Below, in pieces: positions 13,633-24,299 of a stretch of DNA of 64,000 nt. The notes under the pieces are model-generated. The model saw nothing but the letters and a program-made list of their open reading frames with translations. It was not told where the DNA came from and did no database searches. Position 1 is the stretch's first letter, and the number at the start of each line of letters is the position of its first letter. The stretch is from the NCBI RefSeq assembly GCF_963678635.1, contig NC_087062.1:41492395-41556394 (forward strand). The letters run 5' to 3'. Both the position numbers and the translations under genes were made by a program. The DNA is from Symsagittifera roscoffensis (Eukaryota; Xenacoelomorpha; Acoela; Convolutidae).

Positions 13633-13757
13633 ATTTTGGTAGATCAGACTTTCTAAGTTATTGAAATGTTGCATTCTAATCTGAAATACCATGAAAACCT
13701 CGTAGCGTCAAAATACCGTCTACTGCTATTGGAAACTATAATCAGATAATCAATTCA

Positions 13758-15105
13758 ACTAGCGCATGACTTGCACCGAAGGTGCTTCAAATAGATAGCT
13801 GAACGTGAAAAGAGCTTCCTAATATATATATAATAACACGACATTCATTGCAGAACGTAAATTGAAATTGTAACAACGACATTCATTGCAACCATCCAGC
13901 AGGGTTTTCTATTAATTGAACCATTCATTAGGTCATCTTTTAGTTATTTTTTACCCAAATCTCAAAAACTACTAAATTTCATCAAATTTGTTAAACTGAA
14001 CTCAAAAAAGGAACCTGAAAACCGACAGCATACTTACGCTCCTTTCACGCTTTTAAAAAAAGTTCAAAAATTCTGACAACAATCAGATTTACTGAAAAAT
14101 TGAAAATAAAAATATCATACTTCGGAAACTATAATAGAAATTCAAATAAACTTCAAATTGCAACTTCTAGGAGATCCCTGATAGCATTACAATACATGGT
14201 TGACAACTTTAACCAAAAGTTTTTGTAAGCTTTTGAAATCTGTTTTTTGATATATAATTTTAAAAAAGCATAAAATACACTGTCTCGGCTCTCAAAAGGT
14301 TTTGATCGGTCAAGTTGTCGTCCCTAATTGCAATCCCTGAGAGTAACCCAAAAGCGCACCAGCATAGGGTCGAGAGTTTCAAGTTCTGTTAGTTTTCTCT
14401 AATCTGATTTTTTTGAAAAACCAAAACGTTTTATCCCGAAAAGCAACAGAATTTGAGCAGTCATATCTAAAGGGAAGAAATGCAACCCCATAAAGCACTC
14501 TGAGAGTATTCCGCTATAGGGTTGAGAGTTTCAAGTTCTGTTTATTTGTTCAAATCCAAATTTAAAAAAAAAATCAAAAAATCATAAAAAATGCCACATC
14601 TCGGAACCCAATGAATTTGAGCAGTCACATTTGGAGCGAAGAAATGCAATTGCATAGTATACCCTGATAGCATCCCACCAAGAGATTGAGCATTTCAAAT
14701 TCTCTAAATATCTGTTAAAAGTAATTCAAAAACGTGAAAAAACGGCCATATCTCAATCTCGAATACCGAAGGGATTTGAGCAAAATAATCTGGAGACCAG
14801 ATTTGCCGCTCCTGAGCGAACCCTAATACCACACCATCATAGGGTTGAGAATTTCAACGATTTTAAAATACACACAAAAAAGTTTGCATTGCGAAATAAG
14901 ACAAAAATATGTACCGTTAAAGCATTTAAAGGTAAAATAATAGATCACCTTGGAAATTTAAAACGTTGCATATCATAACACCTATTAAATGTTGAAAAAT
15001 ATTGTCCTTTTATTAAACATGTCAATATAGGGTCTTCTTAATTGTTTCAAGTGACATCCCATTAAATAATGTATAGATAGATAAAAAAAATAGATAGATA
15101 AATTT

Positions 15106-15142
<37 letters not shown>

Positions 15143-15150
15143 CAGATAGA
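13758..15150 (+). mobile_element. Helentron/pearl-like nonautonomous element A
   Basis: The 5' motif is CTAGCGCATGACTTGCACC followed by a short hairpin (CACCGAAGGTG). The core has degenerate tandem units spaced 152-164 bp (landmark GTTGAGAGTTTCAAGTTCTG at ~14372, 14524, 14688, 14847). The 3' end has ATTAAATAATGTATAGATAG followed by a GATA microsatellite (~15060-15150). This three-part build resembles the pearl-type elements of molluscs, regarded as Helentron-associated. Same family as 17522-18180, 50217-50970 and the ends near 42787 and 44700. Confidence 0.65.
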
Positions 15151-15251
15151 TAAGACCAAAATAAAATTGAACAATTTTATGAAACGACAAGTTTTTCAAT
15201 GAAACATCTCGATGGCATCAATAAGATTTGCTCAAAAAACTTTCAAAGACT

Positions 15252-15257
15252 TTTATT
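15252..15257 (-). terminator. UTP18 polyadenylation signal
   Basis: AATAAA on the minus strand, 21 nt after the UTP18 stop codon. Confidence 0.7.
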
Positions 15258-15278
15258 CAGTATCTTGATATTCATACT

Positions 15279-16787
15279 TCAATATCTGCTGTAATGAGTC
15301 ACATCATACAGTCTGCATTTACCACTTATGCTACCAAATGTCAGATACTTCCCGTGTGGAGAAAGATCAAACGTCTTAACACATCCCAAATTCTGGTATG
15401 TTGGAAAATCTTCAAACACTGTGAAGCTGTCCATATGAGCTATTTTCACCGAATTCTTGACTAATCTTGAAGAGAAAACACAATACTCGTTTGTAGAGCT
15501 AAATTTGACATTGTCAACTAATGTTGTCAAATTCTTGAAACATTTCACTGGCTCCGGAAATCTTTTCACTTCCGCTAATATTGACTGAAAATCGTAGAGA
15601 TTTAAAACTCCGTTGAAAGAGCCACAAGCAAGTAATGAAGAATCACTAGACAGAGCAACTGAAATCGTATTTGTAGATCCTTCGTCTTCGAATTTTCTCA
15701 GACATCGAGTTAATTTACGCAGGTCAAAAACGTATACCTTTCCTTTACAATCTGAGGCCAGGAAGTAACCAGAATCGCTGGTAAACGTCATTCCTTCGAC
15801 ATAATCGTTCAACGTAAGAGTCTTGATTAACTCAAGACTATGACTTATAATTAAATAAACTTTTCCGTACATGCCTTTCATGGCAATGAATTTACCACAA
15901 TTAGAAATGGTGAATTTGCTGAATATTTTTTCATCTACGCAGCGCAATCCATGATGCGCAGTGACATTCATAGCCCCGTAATCATAGCTATAAAAAGAAT
16001 TGTAAATCGAAGTCAGAAATACTGTTTTGCTATTTGAAATGAACTCGGCAAAGTGGATTGGGAAATTCTCAAACGGAATTTGTGCGATGTTTTTATTCTC
16101 GTCTCCGTCAACTCGGAAAAGGCTCAAAGTCGTATCTGCACTACCGACTAAAGCTACTCGATCAGTTTTGTGAAACTGAGTACAGTTGATGGCATTCGAG
16201 TTCGGTTTGCTCTGATTAAGATCTCGACATTTGGAGACACCAATTTTATTCGGCGCCAGTTTCTTAAATTGACTTTTCGAAATCATTATTTTCTCAGAAG
16301 TTGTTCCTAAATCATTATCCGAGTGATACGCATTTTCGTCGCTTTCTTTCAAAGATATATACTCTGGTGCCGGTTCTGAAGCCCATTTGGTACTAGACGC
16401 CGATGTTGCGCTTGACAGGAATTTCCGCGCAACTTTAACGTCAATGGGAACATTTTCGTCTTCATCTTCGCTGTCAACCCAAGCAGCAACTTCTTCTTTC
16501 TGTTCTTTAGACTCAGAATTCTTTTTAGAAGCAATTAGTTCTTGAAAATTTGATTCTGTGAACTGAGAAGTTCCTCCAAAAACAGCTCGCTGTAGAGCTT
16601 TCGACTTGGCAGCGTCCGTTGATTTCTTAACCTTCCTTTTTCTAACAATGGGAACTGAAGTCTCGCCTTCAACTGAAGGAATACTATCCAATACAAAGTC
16701 CAATTTAGTCGAAGTGCTACCTTTTCCACCATAGGATCCTTCTCCAATCACTTTTGTGGGTTTTCTGGTGTACCCAAAGTTTTTCAT
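15279..16787 (-). CDS. UTP18: U3 snoRNP protein UTP18, WD40 repeat
   Basis: Intronless ORF of 502 codons. UTP18 is a nucleolar WD40 protein of the UTP-B subcomplex of the small-subunit processome; it acts in early 18S pre-rRNA processing. The N-terminal ~200 residues are charged and low in complexity (VAAWVDSEDEDENVP is a family-type acidic segment). A beta-propeller follows from about residue 200 (INCTQFHKTDRVALVGSAD, then TTLSLFRVDGDENK). It ends in the family C terminus, ...LYDVTHYSRY. Length is close to the usual ~550. The ATG follows a TTTCAG acceptor by six bases. Confidence 0.9.
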   Translation of the reverse strand: MKNFGYTRKPTKVIGEGSYGGKGSTSTKLDFVLDSIPSVEGETSVPIVRKRKVKKSTDAAKSKALQRAVFGGTSQFTESNFQELIASKKNSESKEQKEEVAAWVDSEDEDENVPIDVKVARKFLSSATSASSTKWASEPAPEYISLKESDENAYHSDNDLGTTSEKIMISKSQFKKLAPNKIGVSKCRDLNQSKPNSNAINCTQFHKTDRVALVGSADTTLSLFRVDGDENKNIAQIPFENFPIHFAEFISNSKTVFLTSIYNSFYSYDYGAMNVTAHHGLRCVDEKIFSKFTISNCGKFIAMKGMYGKVYLIISHSLELIKTLTLNDYVEGMTFTSDSGYFLASDCKGKVYVFDLRKLTRCLRKFEDEGSTNTISVALSSDSSLLACGSFNGVLNLYDFQSILAEVKRFPEPVKCFKNLTTLVDNVKFSSTNEYCVFSSRLVKNSVKIAHMDSFTVFEDFPTYQNLGCVKTFDLSPHGKYLTFGSISGKCRLYDVTHYSRY

Positions 16788-16793
16788 TTCTAC

Positions 16794-16808
16794 CTGAAAT
16801 CTAACAAG
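16794..16808 (-). promoter_or_regulatory. Splice acceptor just before UTP18 ATG
   Basis: TTAGATTTCAG followed by GTAGAA and the ATG. Candidate spliced-leader acceptor. Confidence 0.5.
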
Positions 16809-16842
16809 AATGACTCAGCGAGTCGAAGTTGATTTCAAAAAG

Positions 16843-17400
16843 AATAGACGGTTGCTGTGCAAGTAGCTCAGAAAGTTCTGAACACGAAAGTTCCGAAAAC
16901 GAAAGTTTTTTGTTCGTTCGGTTTTGAGCAGATCTAAACGAGAGCCTAGAAAAAAGTAAATTTGATAGTAAGTGTAGAAAATGGAAATCTGACAACGGTT
17001 TTTATCAAAAAATTTATCGAAAAACATAAAATTTGTATGTTTGTAAATTTTGTGTTTGCAAGAATTGTTGTTTGTTTTTTTTTAGGATTTTTTAACTGTT
17101 TTCAAGCAAGCGCTAAAATAGGCTTCACAAACTGATATTACTCAGCAAAACTAAATTTAAACGTCTTAATTGCGTTTTATAAGCCAAATTGCTCGCAATT
17201 AGACCAAAATTAAAAAAAAAATTTAAACAGGTTTTTCTCAACGCTGCTGAGATTTTTTGGAAACTTTTTTGGTAGGACTCGAATCACGACTGCAAAGGCT
17301 TTAACAAAATATATCAGTCAACCTCTTCTGATAATTATTTGTGATACCTGATTTTGGGTGAAAAAAACGGAAAAAATATCCAAATACAAAGAATAGGAGC
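16843..17400. mobile_element. Fragment of terminal-inverted-repeat element
   Basis: Begins with GACGGTTGCTGTGCAAGTAG, the same end as the 32351-35702 element, and shares an internal GAATCACGACTGCAAAGGCT-like block (compare ~27970). The opposite end is not recognised. Confidence 0.5.
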
Positions 17401-17521
17401 ATGAAAGTATGTTTCCCTTAAAACGACCCAAAATTAGGGCATAAAACTGATAAAATATAAGCCAAAATCATTTGGGACGAATAGAATTTTGCAATAAGTG
17501 ATAGGATACGCTGATAAATTT

Positions 17522-18180
17522 GAACTAGCACGTCAATCGCACCTCCGGTGCTACAAAACCAAGTCTTCAGAAAAAAGACAACCCACTATAGCTTTGAGAA
17601 ATTCAAGTTCGGTTAGTTTTTTTATCTAAGTTTTTTTAAAAAAAAATTGAAAAAGAATGAAAAAAATCATAAATAACGCCATATCTCGAAAACCAAAACA
17701 AAAACAATTTGAGCAGTCATACTTGGACGGCAGATTTGCAACTCCTGGATTTTCCCGGATAGCAACCCATTATAGGGTTGAGAAATTCAAGTTCGGTTAG
17801 TTTTTTTATATCTAATTTTTTTGGAAAAAAAGAAAAATCATAAAAAAGGCCATATCTCGAAAACCAAAAGGATTTGAGCAGTCATACTTGGACGCCAGAT
17901 TTGCAACCCCTGAATGTATCCACCCTGATAGCAACCCACTATAGGGTTGAGAATCTCAAGCTCGGTTAGTTTTTAAATATCTAAGTTTTTTTGAAAAAAA
18001 ATCATAAAAAACGCCATATCTCGAAAACCAAAAAGATTTGAGCAGTCATAATTGGACTCCAGATTTGCAACCCCTGAATGTATCCACCCTGATAGCAACC
18101 CACTATAGGGTTGAGAATCTCAAGCTCGGTTAGTTTTTATATATCTAAGTCACGTGAAACGCCAATTAAATAATAGATAG
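17522..18180 (+). mobile_element. Helentron/pearl-like nonautonomous element B
   Basis: 5' CTAGCACGTCAATCGCACC plus hairpin CACCTCCGGTG. Core units have the landmark TTGAGAA..TCAAG at 17594, 17778, 17947 and 18111 (164-184 bp apart); the last two are nearly identical. The 3' end is CGCCAATTAAATAATAGATA. No ORF. Confidence 0.7.
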
Positions 18181-18487
18181 ATTCATTATGATCCAAGATA
18201 CCAATTGATTCTGTGAAACAAATAGTTAGCCCGGAAAAAAAAATCTATTTTCCGATTTGATAAGGCTTGCTAATCGCATCAAAATCATTAGGCTGGTAAA
18301 TTAAAAAATATAGCATTAAACCCATATGAATTTCAATAATTGTTAGAATTATTCTTGTCGCAAAAAAGACAGCGCCGTGGCAACTATGCTGACAAACTTA
18401 AACAGACAAACAATTGGCCGACATTATTTTTCAAACGGATTTTTTTTACCTTTGCAAAAATAAACTGATGGAACTCAGTACCTTTAT

Positions 18488-18905
18488 TATGGGGCTGTAT
18501 ATATTAGGCGAAAACTATATTGGGCGAAAATAAAATTGTTAAATTTGAGCGAAGCGAAAATTTTGATAATAAAAGTGTATATTTTATCAAAAATCCTCAT
18601 TACTTTCCAGATATTGACAAGAAGCGGTTAAAGACTACAAAGCCGTTTGTCGGTTCCGCGGTGATAATCGGCTCTAATTTTCGTAAAGAGTCCTACCCTC
18701 AGTTGGCAAGCTCGCTACAAGTTGGAGCGACTGCAGCGGTCACTATTTTACCGTTTATTTGCTGTTTGAATAATATCACTTGTATTTAGTATGTAGCAAT
18801 GGAATGACTTAAGTAATCGCATACAGTTTCTGCTAAAATGTACACTTTTTTAATGAAAATTTTCGCCTAAACTTGACACTTTCGTTTTCGCCCAAAATAG
18901 CCGCC
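18488..18905. mobile_element. MITE-like element with GGGCGAAAA inverted ends
   Basis: The left end (GGGGCTGTATATATTAGGCG, then a second TTGGGCGAAAA) is inverted at the right (TTTTCGCCTAA, then TTTTCGCCCAAAATAGCC). About 415 bp. It contains an 89-codon ORF at 18520-18789 with no recognisable family. Confidence 0.5.
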
Positions 18906-18989
18906 CCCTTTTTCATGCCCATGTATAGACAATGCCGCTACGCCAAGTGTGCCAAAGAAGACGTAAAATTTAAAATTATACACAGAGGC

Positions 18990-19165
18990 GATCCTGCACT
19001 TTGCGAGAAAACGACAAAAACTAGCAGAAGAGATAAAAAATGAAATCAGAAAAGAAAAGTTAAAAATAAGCCTTGAATATCGAAATTGTTTACTGTGGCG
19101 GATTCGAACACACGATCAGGAGATTTGGAGTCGCATGTCATCGCATCTGAGCCACAGGCCCTTGA
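18990..19165 (-). repeat. tRNA-derived SINE, copy 5, Trp-like head
   Basis: On the minus strand, CTGTGGCTCAGATG (A box), GACTCCAAATC (CCA in anticodon position) and GTGTTCGAATCC (B box), then a body shared with the other SINE copies. The acceptor arms do not pair, so it is not a tRNA gene. Confidence 0.5.
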
Positions 19166-19948
19166 GTCTTTAAAACACTAGTCGCTAAAAAAGCAGCAGC
19201 ATAAAGCAGTTAAAGGATTGCCAATCCTATGCAGCAAAAGTGGCACCAGATATAAATAAACTTAAATTTTGCATGTAAATAGAAAATAACAAACTGAAGG
19301 CATCCACACTAATTTTGCATGTATTAATTTGGAAAGCATAAACCACATTATGTTTAAACTATGTATTTGAAAACATTGCCAATTATATTGAGCTGGAAAA
19401 TTTCTGAAATGGAGTTTTGATTATTGTACTGTTAAATTGAAACAAATATTTTTTTTCGGTTCTAATGATAAATTAAATATGCATCAACTGTGTCAACTTA
19501 TTACTAATCGAATGTCAGAGCACATGCTATTAAACTGCCGAAGCAGCCTTTCAAAAGTGCCTACAAACGTAGTACTAATATTTGCGACCTAAACACGCTC
19601 GCATGTGTAAATTAAGAAAACATCCGAAACGATTCAATGATTCTAGTAGACAAGTTAATTACACGGAAAGTTTTTGTTCCGATTTGATAACTCTTCCTGG
19701 TCGCAATCATAATTACATAAAGCGACAAAAGCAGAAAAAAAACACAGAAGAGGATGTAGGATTATCTTAAATGCAACGCTTTAGCTTACAAGTTATCTGC
19801 CTTAACCTCGATTTTGATTTGTCACTTAAAAATTGTCACTTGAGTCTTTCCAAACTTCAATTCTTGAATCTATCTACAGATTTATGAATTTCATTACAAA
19901 TTAATAAGAAAATTTTTCATTTGTAAGGAAACTGCCGAAAAAGCATAA
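19166..19948. other. PLPBP 3' flank
   Basis: AT-rich sequence with no recognised gene. There is no clear AATAAA within 100 nt of the PLPBP stop. Confidence 0.4.
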
Positions 19949-20686
19949 TCAGCTGGTTGGATATTGCCTGCTTCCAAATATAGAACTTCCCACTCTCACG
20001 TTTGTACTGCCCATCGAAATTGCATGCAGGTAATCATTCGACATGCCAAAGCTCATTTCCAGATCAGCTTCTTTTAAACCCATGTGATCCAAAAGCCTTT
20101 CTTTACAAGATAACAAAACTTCAAAGTCTGGGTTTTCACCTTGAGTGTAATCGTGGCCATAACTTCCAATTGTCATTAATCCTCTGAACTCTAAATTTGG
20201 GCACTTTGAAACAATGTGGTCAACTAAAGAAACCGCTTCGTTAGACGTTGTTCCACTTTTCTGAGTTTCACCACTGGAGTTGACTTGAACCAAAACTTTT
20301 AACCTGCTTCCTGATTCTGGTAACATTGATTCGCTGTTCAATTTATCACACAGTTTAGTGCTATCAATTGTTTCCATTAAAAACAGATTTTTGACTTTCG
20401 ATAGCAATTTACTCTTGTTGCTCTGAAGATGACCAACGTAATGCCATTTGATATCAGGACACTTCTCTATAATAGTCGAATCATTCGATTTCTCGTGTAG
20501 CTCTTGGATGTAGTTTTCACCGAAGTGGCGGATGCCCGCGTTATAAGCCTCCACAATGTCTGAAACTGGTTTGGTTTTACTGACGGCTACTAAACGACAA
20601 GGTAAATGTGGAAGATCTCTTTTGGCGACTGCTTCTCTGACTAACCGCTGAATGGTTTGAGAGTTCTCGAAAACTGTCATTCTCAT
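19949..20686 (-). CDS. PLPBP: Pyridoxal phosphate homeostasis protein (YggS/PROSC family)
   Basis: 245 codons from the ATG at 20686. PLPBP binds PLP without known catalysis and buffers vitamin B6 in cytosol and mitochondria. The PLP-lysine motif AVSKTKPV lies near residue 36. Other family blocks are GIRHFGENYIQEL, WHYVGHLQSNK, LVQVN.S.E..KSG, LEFRGLMTIG and the C-terminal MSNDYLHAISMGSTNVRVGS. A longer frame opens upstream to 20731, but it reads through a pyrimidine-rich acceptor (GTTTTTGTTTTTCAG), so the start just after the acceptor is preferred. TRMT6 ends 173 nt upstream on the same strand. Confidence 0.93.
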   Translation of the reverse strand: MRMTVFENSQTIQRLVREAVAKRDLPHLPCRLVAVSKTKPVSDIVEAYNAGIRHFGENYIQELHEKSNDSTIIEKCPDIKWHYVGHLQSNKSKLLSKVKNLFLMETIDSTKLCDKLNSESMLPESGSRLKVLVQVNSSGETQKSGTTSNEAVSLVDHIVSKCPNLEFRGLMTIGSYGHDYTQGENPDFEVLLSCKERLLDHMGLKEADLEMSFGMSNDYLHAISMGSTNVRVGSSIFGSRQYPTS

Positions 20687-20687
20687 T

Positions 20688-20702
20688 CTGAAAAACAAAA
20701 AC
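20688..20702 (-). promoter_or_regulatory. Splice acceptor one base before PLPBP ATG
   Basis: GTTTTTGTTTTTCAG then A and ATG. It sits ~120 nt after the TRMT6 AATAAA, the layout expected of an operon internal trans-splice site. Confidence 0.65.
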
Positions 20703-20808
20703 ATAAATAAATATAGATTGTACTTTAACATTTCATGAAGTCATTCTGACGGCAGCAATTCAAAAAGGGACCAATATATCTCAAGAGACAAAAAAAGTTT
20801 AATTCTGA

Positions 20809-20814
20809 TTTATT
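20809..20814 (-). terminator. TRMT6 polyadenylation signal
   Basis: AATAAA on minus, 47 nt after the TRMT6 stop and ~120 nt before the PLPBP acceptor. Confidence 0.65.
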
Positions 20815-20861
20815 ATTTATAAATATCAGAGATCAAAAAATAAAGTTGAGCAAATTTTCAT

Positions 20862-22322
20862 TCATAAATCATTTACGATTTTGATAGCACTTAAACAATA
20901 ACCAGTTGTCTCTTCGGGTTTCATAGTGGGTCTCGTTCTATTCGGCAGCACTTGGTACTCTCGTGAAAACACATCACAAACTTCGATGTTCACGGCTCGT
21001 TTTTCGTCTTTGAGCCATTCGGCGCAGTTTCGAATGACGTCGAGACACGAGTGAAAAATCACGACAGGTCTCGAAGGAGCTAACTTTGGGTAGCAATGTT
21101 TTAGTATCATCAGAGGATCAAACTTGGAGACCAGCAAGAGACAGTCGAGTTTACCCTGAATATAAATCTGATGACCTTTCTCGTGCTTCGGACCAAGAAG
21201 AAAAATTCGGTTGTTATTCTGTTTTTGATGACTTCTAGCTTCATTACTGCCATTTCTGTTGCAACTTTCTGACGTTTCAGACGTTTTCGTATCGAGCCTT
21301 TCATCAACAGTTTCGCTGTTACATACTTCGTCTGAAGTATCCTCATCGTTCGCTTTATCGCTCATTTTCTGTCGTTTTCCACTCGGCTCTTCTTTCATTG
21401 ACTGAAAATCGACATCAGTTATTTCAGTCTTGGAACTCTCTAAACTGCAATTCGAGTCTTGATCTGCTGTAGTTTTCCCTTCACTTTTTTCAACCCCATT
21501 TGGTTCATGTGGTTTCAAATCAAGTGGTAGCGTCTCATTCGCATATTTCACAGGTAGCGGATACACGTTTTTGAACAGGGAATTATCAAACGAGAAAAAT
21601 GTATTTCCATCTCTTTTCGGGTGTTCTGCAGTGAAAAACTCAATAATCGTTATATTATCGAGCAGCTTTTCAAGCATCACAGAAACTATTAAGCCTCCGG
21701 TGCCATCACAAACTATCACTCTACAATGTGGAAATAGTCCGCACTTGTACAAAATATTTGCCACATCAAGGGGACTTAGATTCAACAACTTTTTACTATC
21801 CATGTTGAAAATAGCCCTCGAGATTAATCTTGAGTTAGGCTTCAAAACTTGAAAGATAAGTTTGTGACGTTTGAGCTTTTTCTTGATATACTTAGTCTTG
21901 GAGTAATCGGTTCTGTCTTTGAATGCCGCGTTTTTCGAGACAATAGTTTTGATCATTTCATCGGCATCAACCCCTCCCGCTTTCATCGACATGATTTCTT
22001 CTTTAGTCACGTGAGGATTGTCAGAAACTTTAATTTGATCACACGTCGATCCAATTTCTTCACGAGTTGCATCTTCAGTCGAGTTTTCAGGTTGCTGATC
22101 TTCGTAATTCAACAAATCGTCATCTTCGAAACTCGGAGGCTCTATTTTGTTCACCGTTCTATTTACCACTTCAAAATATGTTCCGAAAGGATGCCCAATC
22201 AATGAGTCCAATTGGATTGGCGTTTTACTGATATTTGTAGTTTTACCAAGCTTTATCGTCGAAAGATGATAGTAATCTCCTTTTTTGATTAAAATTCGAC
22301 ACTTATCCTCAATGATCGCCAT
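20862..22322 (-). CDS. TRMT6: tRNA m1A58 methyltransferase non-catalytic subunit TRMT6
   Basis: Intronless, 486 codons. TRMT6 pairs with catalytic TRMT61A to form the nuclear heterotetramer that makes m1A58 in tRNAs; TRMT6 supplies much of the tRNA binding. Visible family blocks: DSLIGHPFGTYFEVV (~37-52), TKEEIMSMKAGGVDADEMIK (~105-125), KYIKKKLKRHKLIFQVLKP, then a degenerate methyltransferase fold without a SAM loop. An acidic, low-complexity insert spans ~285-370. The C-terminal half has LVSKFDPLMIL, LAPSRPVVIFHS and YQVLPNRTRP, as in other animals. Length matches the ~497-residue family. The ATG lies 37 nt after a TTGTTTTAG acceptor. Confidence 0.93.
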   Translation of the reverse strand: MAIIEDKCRILIKKGDYYHLSTIKLGKTTNISKTPIQLDSLIGHPFGTYFEVVNRTVNKIEPPSFEDDDLLNYEDQQPENSTEDATREEIGSTCDQIKVSDNPHVTKEEIMSMKAGGVDADEMIKTIVSKNAAFKDRTDYSKTKYIKKKLKRHKLIFQVLKPNSRLISRAIFNMDSKKLLNLSPLDVANILYKCGLFPHCRVIVCDGTGGLIVSVMLEKLLDNITIIEFFTAEHPKRDGNTFFSFDNSLFKNVYPLPVKYANETLPLDLKPHEPNGVEKSEGKTTADQDSNCSLESSKTEITDVDFQSMKEEPSGKRQKMSDKANDEDTSDEVCNSETVDERLDTKTSETSESCNRNGSNEARSHQKQNNNRIFLLGPKHEKGHQIYIQGKLDCLLLVSKFDPLMILKHCYPKLAPSRPVVIFHSCLDVIRNCAEWLKDEKRAVNIEVCDVFSREYQVLPNRTRPTMKPEETTGYCLSAIKIVNDL

Positions 22323-22359
22323 TCCAAATCCAAAAAGAAAAGATTATTCCGAAGTGAGG

Positions 22360-22370
22360 CTAAAACAAGA
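22360..22370 (-). promoter_or_regulatory. Splice acceptor upstream of TRMT6
   Basis: TCTTGTTTTAG, 37 nt upstream of the ATG. Confidence 0.4.
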
Positions 22371-22552
22371 TCACATTACAGTCCAACTTCAACAAATTTT
22401 GGCATCTTGACATGACTAACAAATGCAATTATAGATGGTCTTCTTAAAGAAAACAGAAAAACCACAGCTAGCAACACCAACTCCAATTTGTTCTCGATTG
22501 GGCAACAGAGCTAGATTGTGGAACAAGTCCTAATTTGGTTATTAAATACACC

Positions 22553-23100
22553 GCACGGATCACTTGAGCAACCCCCCCCCCCCCCACCGTAATGTCCAAT
22601 TGAGTTATCTCCCCATAAGCAAAAACGGTAAGACGCTACAAAAAGACGTTAACAAACGCGAGTAGATAGTTGATGGGTTTATAGCACGCAATCATTTGAC
22701 CAACTAAAGTTAATTTTATATGAGTTCATTTTTTTTGCAAATTTTTGTTCGGGCGACCATTGCCTCTCTTCGAGGAAAGCCAGCTACCAGGGTTGGTGCT
22801 CTAGTCTTGTATCTGGATACCAAAAATATTCCCTGCAGCACCTTAATATTGTACGCAATAGCTTTTCCCATTTAGTCGCTTTGTGCCTGTTTAATTGATT
22901 CTTTTTAACTCGTAAGTAATTTTTGAGCTTTGATATTGTAGATTTTAGCGACATTCGTTAGAGAATTTGGTTCATGATTTCATATCATTCAAACTGATTT
23001 CAAGTGGCCATAAACATGTCTCAAGTCACCTAATGAGCTATCTGTCCCCCCACGCGAGAATGGGGGGGGAGAGATTGCTCAATTGATCCCACCGTACTGA
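22553..23100. mobile_element. MITE-like element with poly-C/poly-G inverted ends
   Basis: Left CACGGATCACTTGAGCAA then C(15+) and CACCGTAATG; right, inverted, GGGGGGGAGAGATTGCTCAA then TTGATCCCACCGT. The ends share ACGG..GATCA.TTGAGCAA. About 545 bp, no ORF. Confidence 0.45.
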
Positions 23101-24280
23101 TGATCGGTTTCGTTTATAGCACTGTCAATCTCAAATTACATCACAACGCAACTGATCAATAGCAATTCTTACAAAACCGGAACACCAAAACGCAAAATCC
23201 TTACATTGAAATCCCCGCTATTAACACAAACTTGAAACTCCGTAAATCAATGTGTCAGCTGAGTTTTTAAAAAGCAAAAAATTAATAAACTTCGTAGGCA
23301 ATTTAGATCTTTGATTTATGTTTTATAATACTCTTCAGTGCCCCCAAAGCTTTTGATGACAAGATTTGTAAATCTGCAATAAAAGTTGTGTTTAAGCTCA
23401 AATATCGGGCATGTTGGTTAAATCTACGGTTTTTTCCTTCTTCTCATATTGAACAACTTTTTGACCGCTCACATAATGCAATGAAACTTGGCATAGAAAA
23501 ATTAACAAATATGAACGCAGTTTCCGTCATACTTTATATTTAACCGATAAAACACGTGAAAAAACTTTCATAATAAACATTTAAAAATGTGAGAAAAGGG
23601 CAAACGGCTGACTTTCGGGTTATTTTCAAATTTATTTTAAATTAGTTTGCATAAGGGAGGGCGAATAATTTGGTTCAAGTGAAAACTAAACCAAAATGGT
23701 CCTGGGATTTTTTGTTTTTCAAGTGGATTTTGATTTCAGATTTCCGAGGCTTCAAATCAAAACATCAACCATTGATCCTTTTTCTGGGTAATTCTATGAA
23801 AAGTATCAAACAAAAAAGGTCTCAAAATTCGGACATTCTACGTGATGTAAATTTCTCTGAGAAAACTTGAGAACTTTTAAAAGTGTCTATTTCCTGTATC
23901 TATTCATTTTCTGCATCTATTTCCTGCGTCTATTCAACTATTATTCATTTTTGAAAAAAGTCGACTTTTTTACGGAAGAATTCTTTCAGTAAAGACTTTT
24001 TAAACCGGTTTGGTTGCTGAGGCATTATTAACCTTGCGATAAGCAAGGATATTGCAACCTGATATTAGATTTTTTCCGTAAAGAACTTTCTTGTCAGAAT
24101 GGCCGATATGATGGTTATCGGTATAGTATACAACCAGTATGTTATAGGAAATCAACTCCTGTGGCAACAGCGTGCTTAGGGCAGTGGTTGCATATATGCC
24201 TTTCTTCCAATTGACGAATGTTTGATTCCCAATCAATGCTAGCATTATAACTTAAGATTTAAAATGACTGAATTTTTTGA
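23101..24280. other. Intergenic, nothing recognised
   Basis: AT-rich sequence between the MITE-like element and the satellite. It contains two imperfect TTTCCTG.(A/G)TCTATTCA repeats near 23890-23940. No gene seen. Confidence 0.4.
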
Positions 24281-24299
24281 GCAATGCGACACCATTGCA

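Noticed and set aside
18520..18789. 89-codon plus-strand ORF as a gene
   Set aside because: It lies within a MITE-like element, has no recognisable family, and no start or splice context.
20687..20731. Upstream start adding 15 hydrophobic residues to PLPBP
   Set aside because: The extension is a polypyrimidine tract plus CAG acceptor read as codons; the family starts near the downstream ATG.
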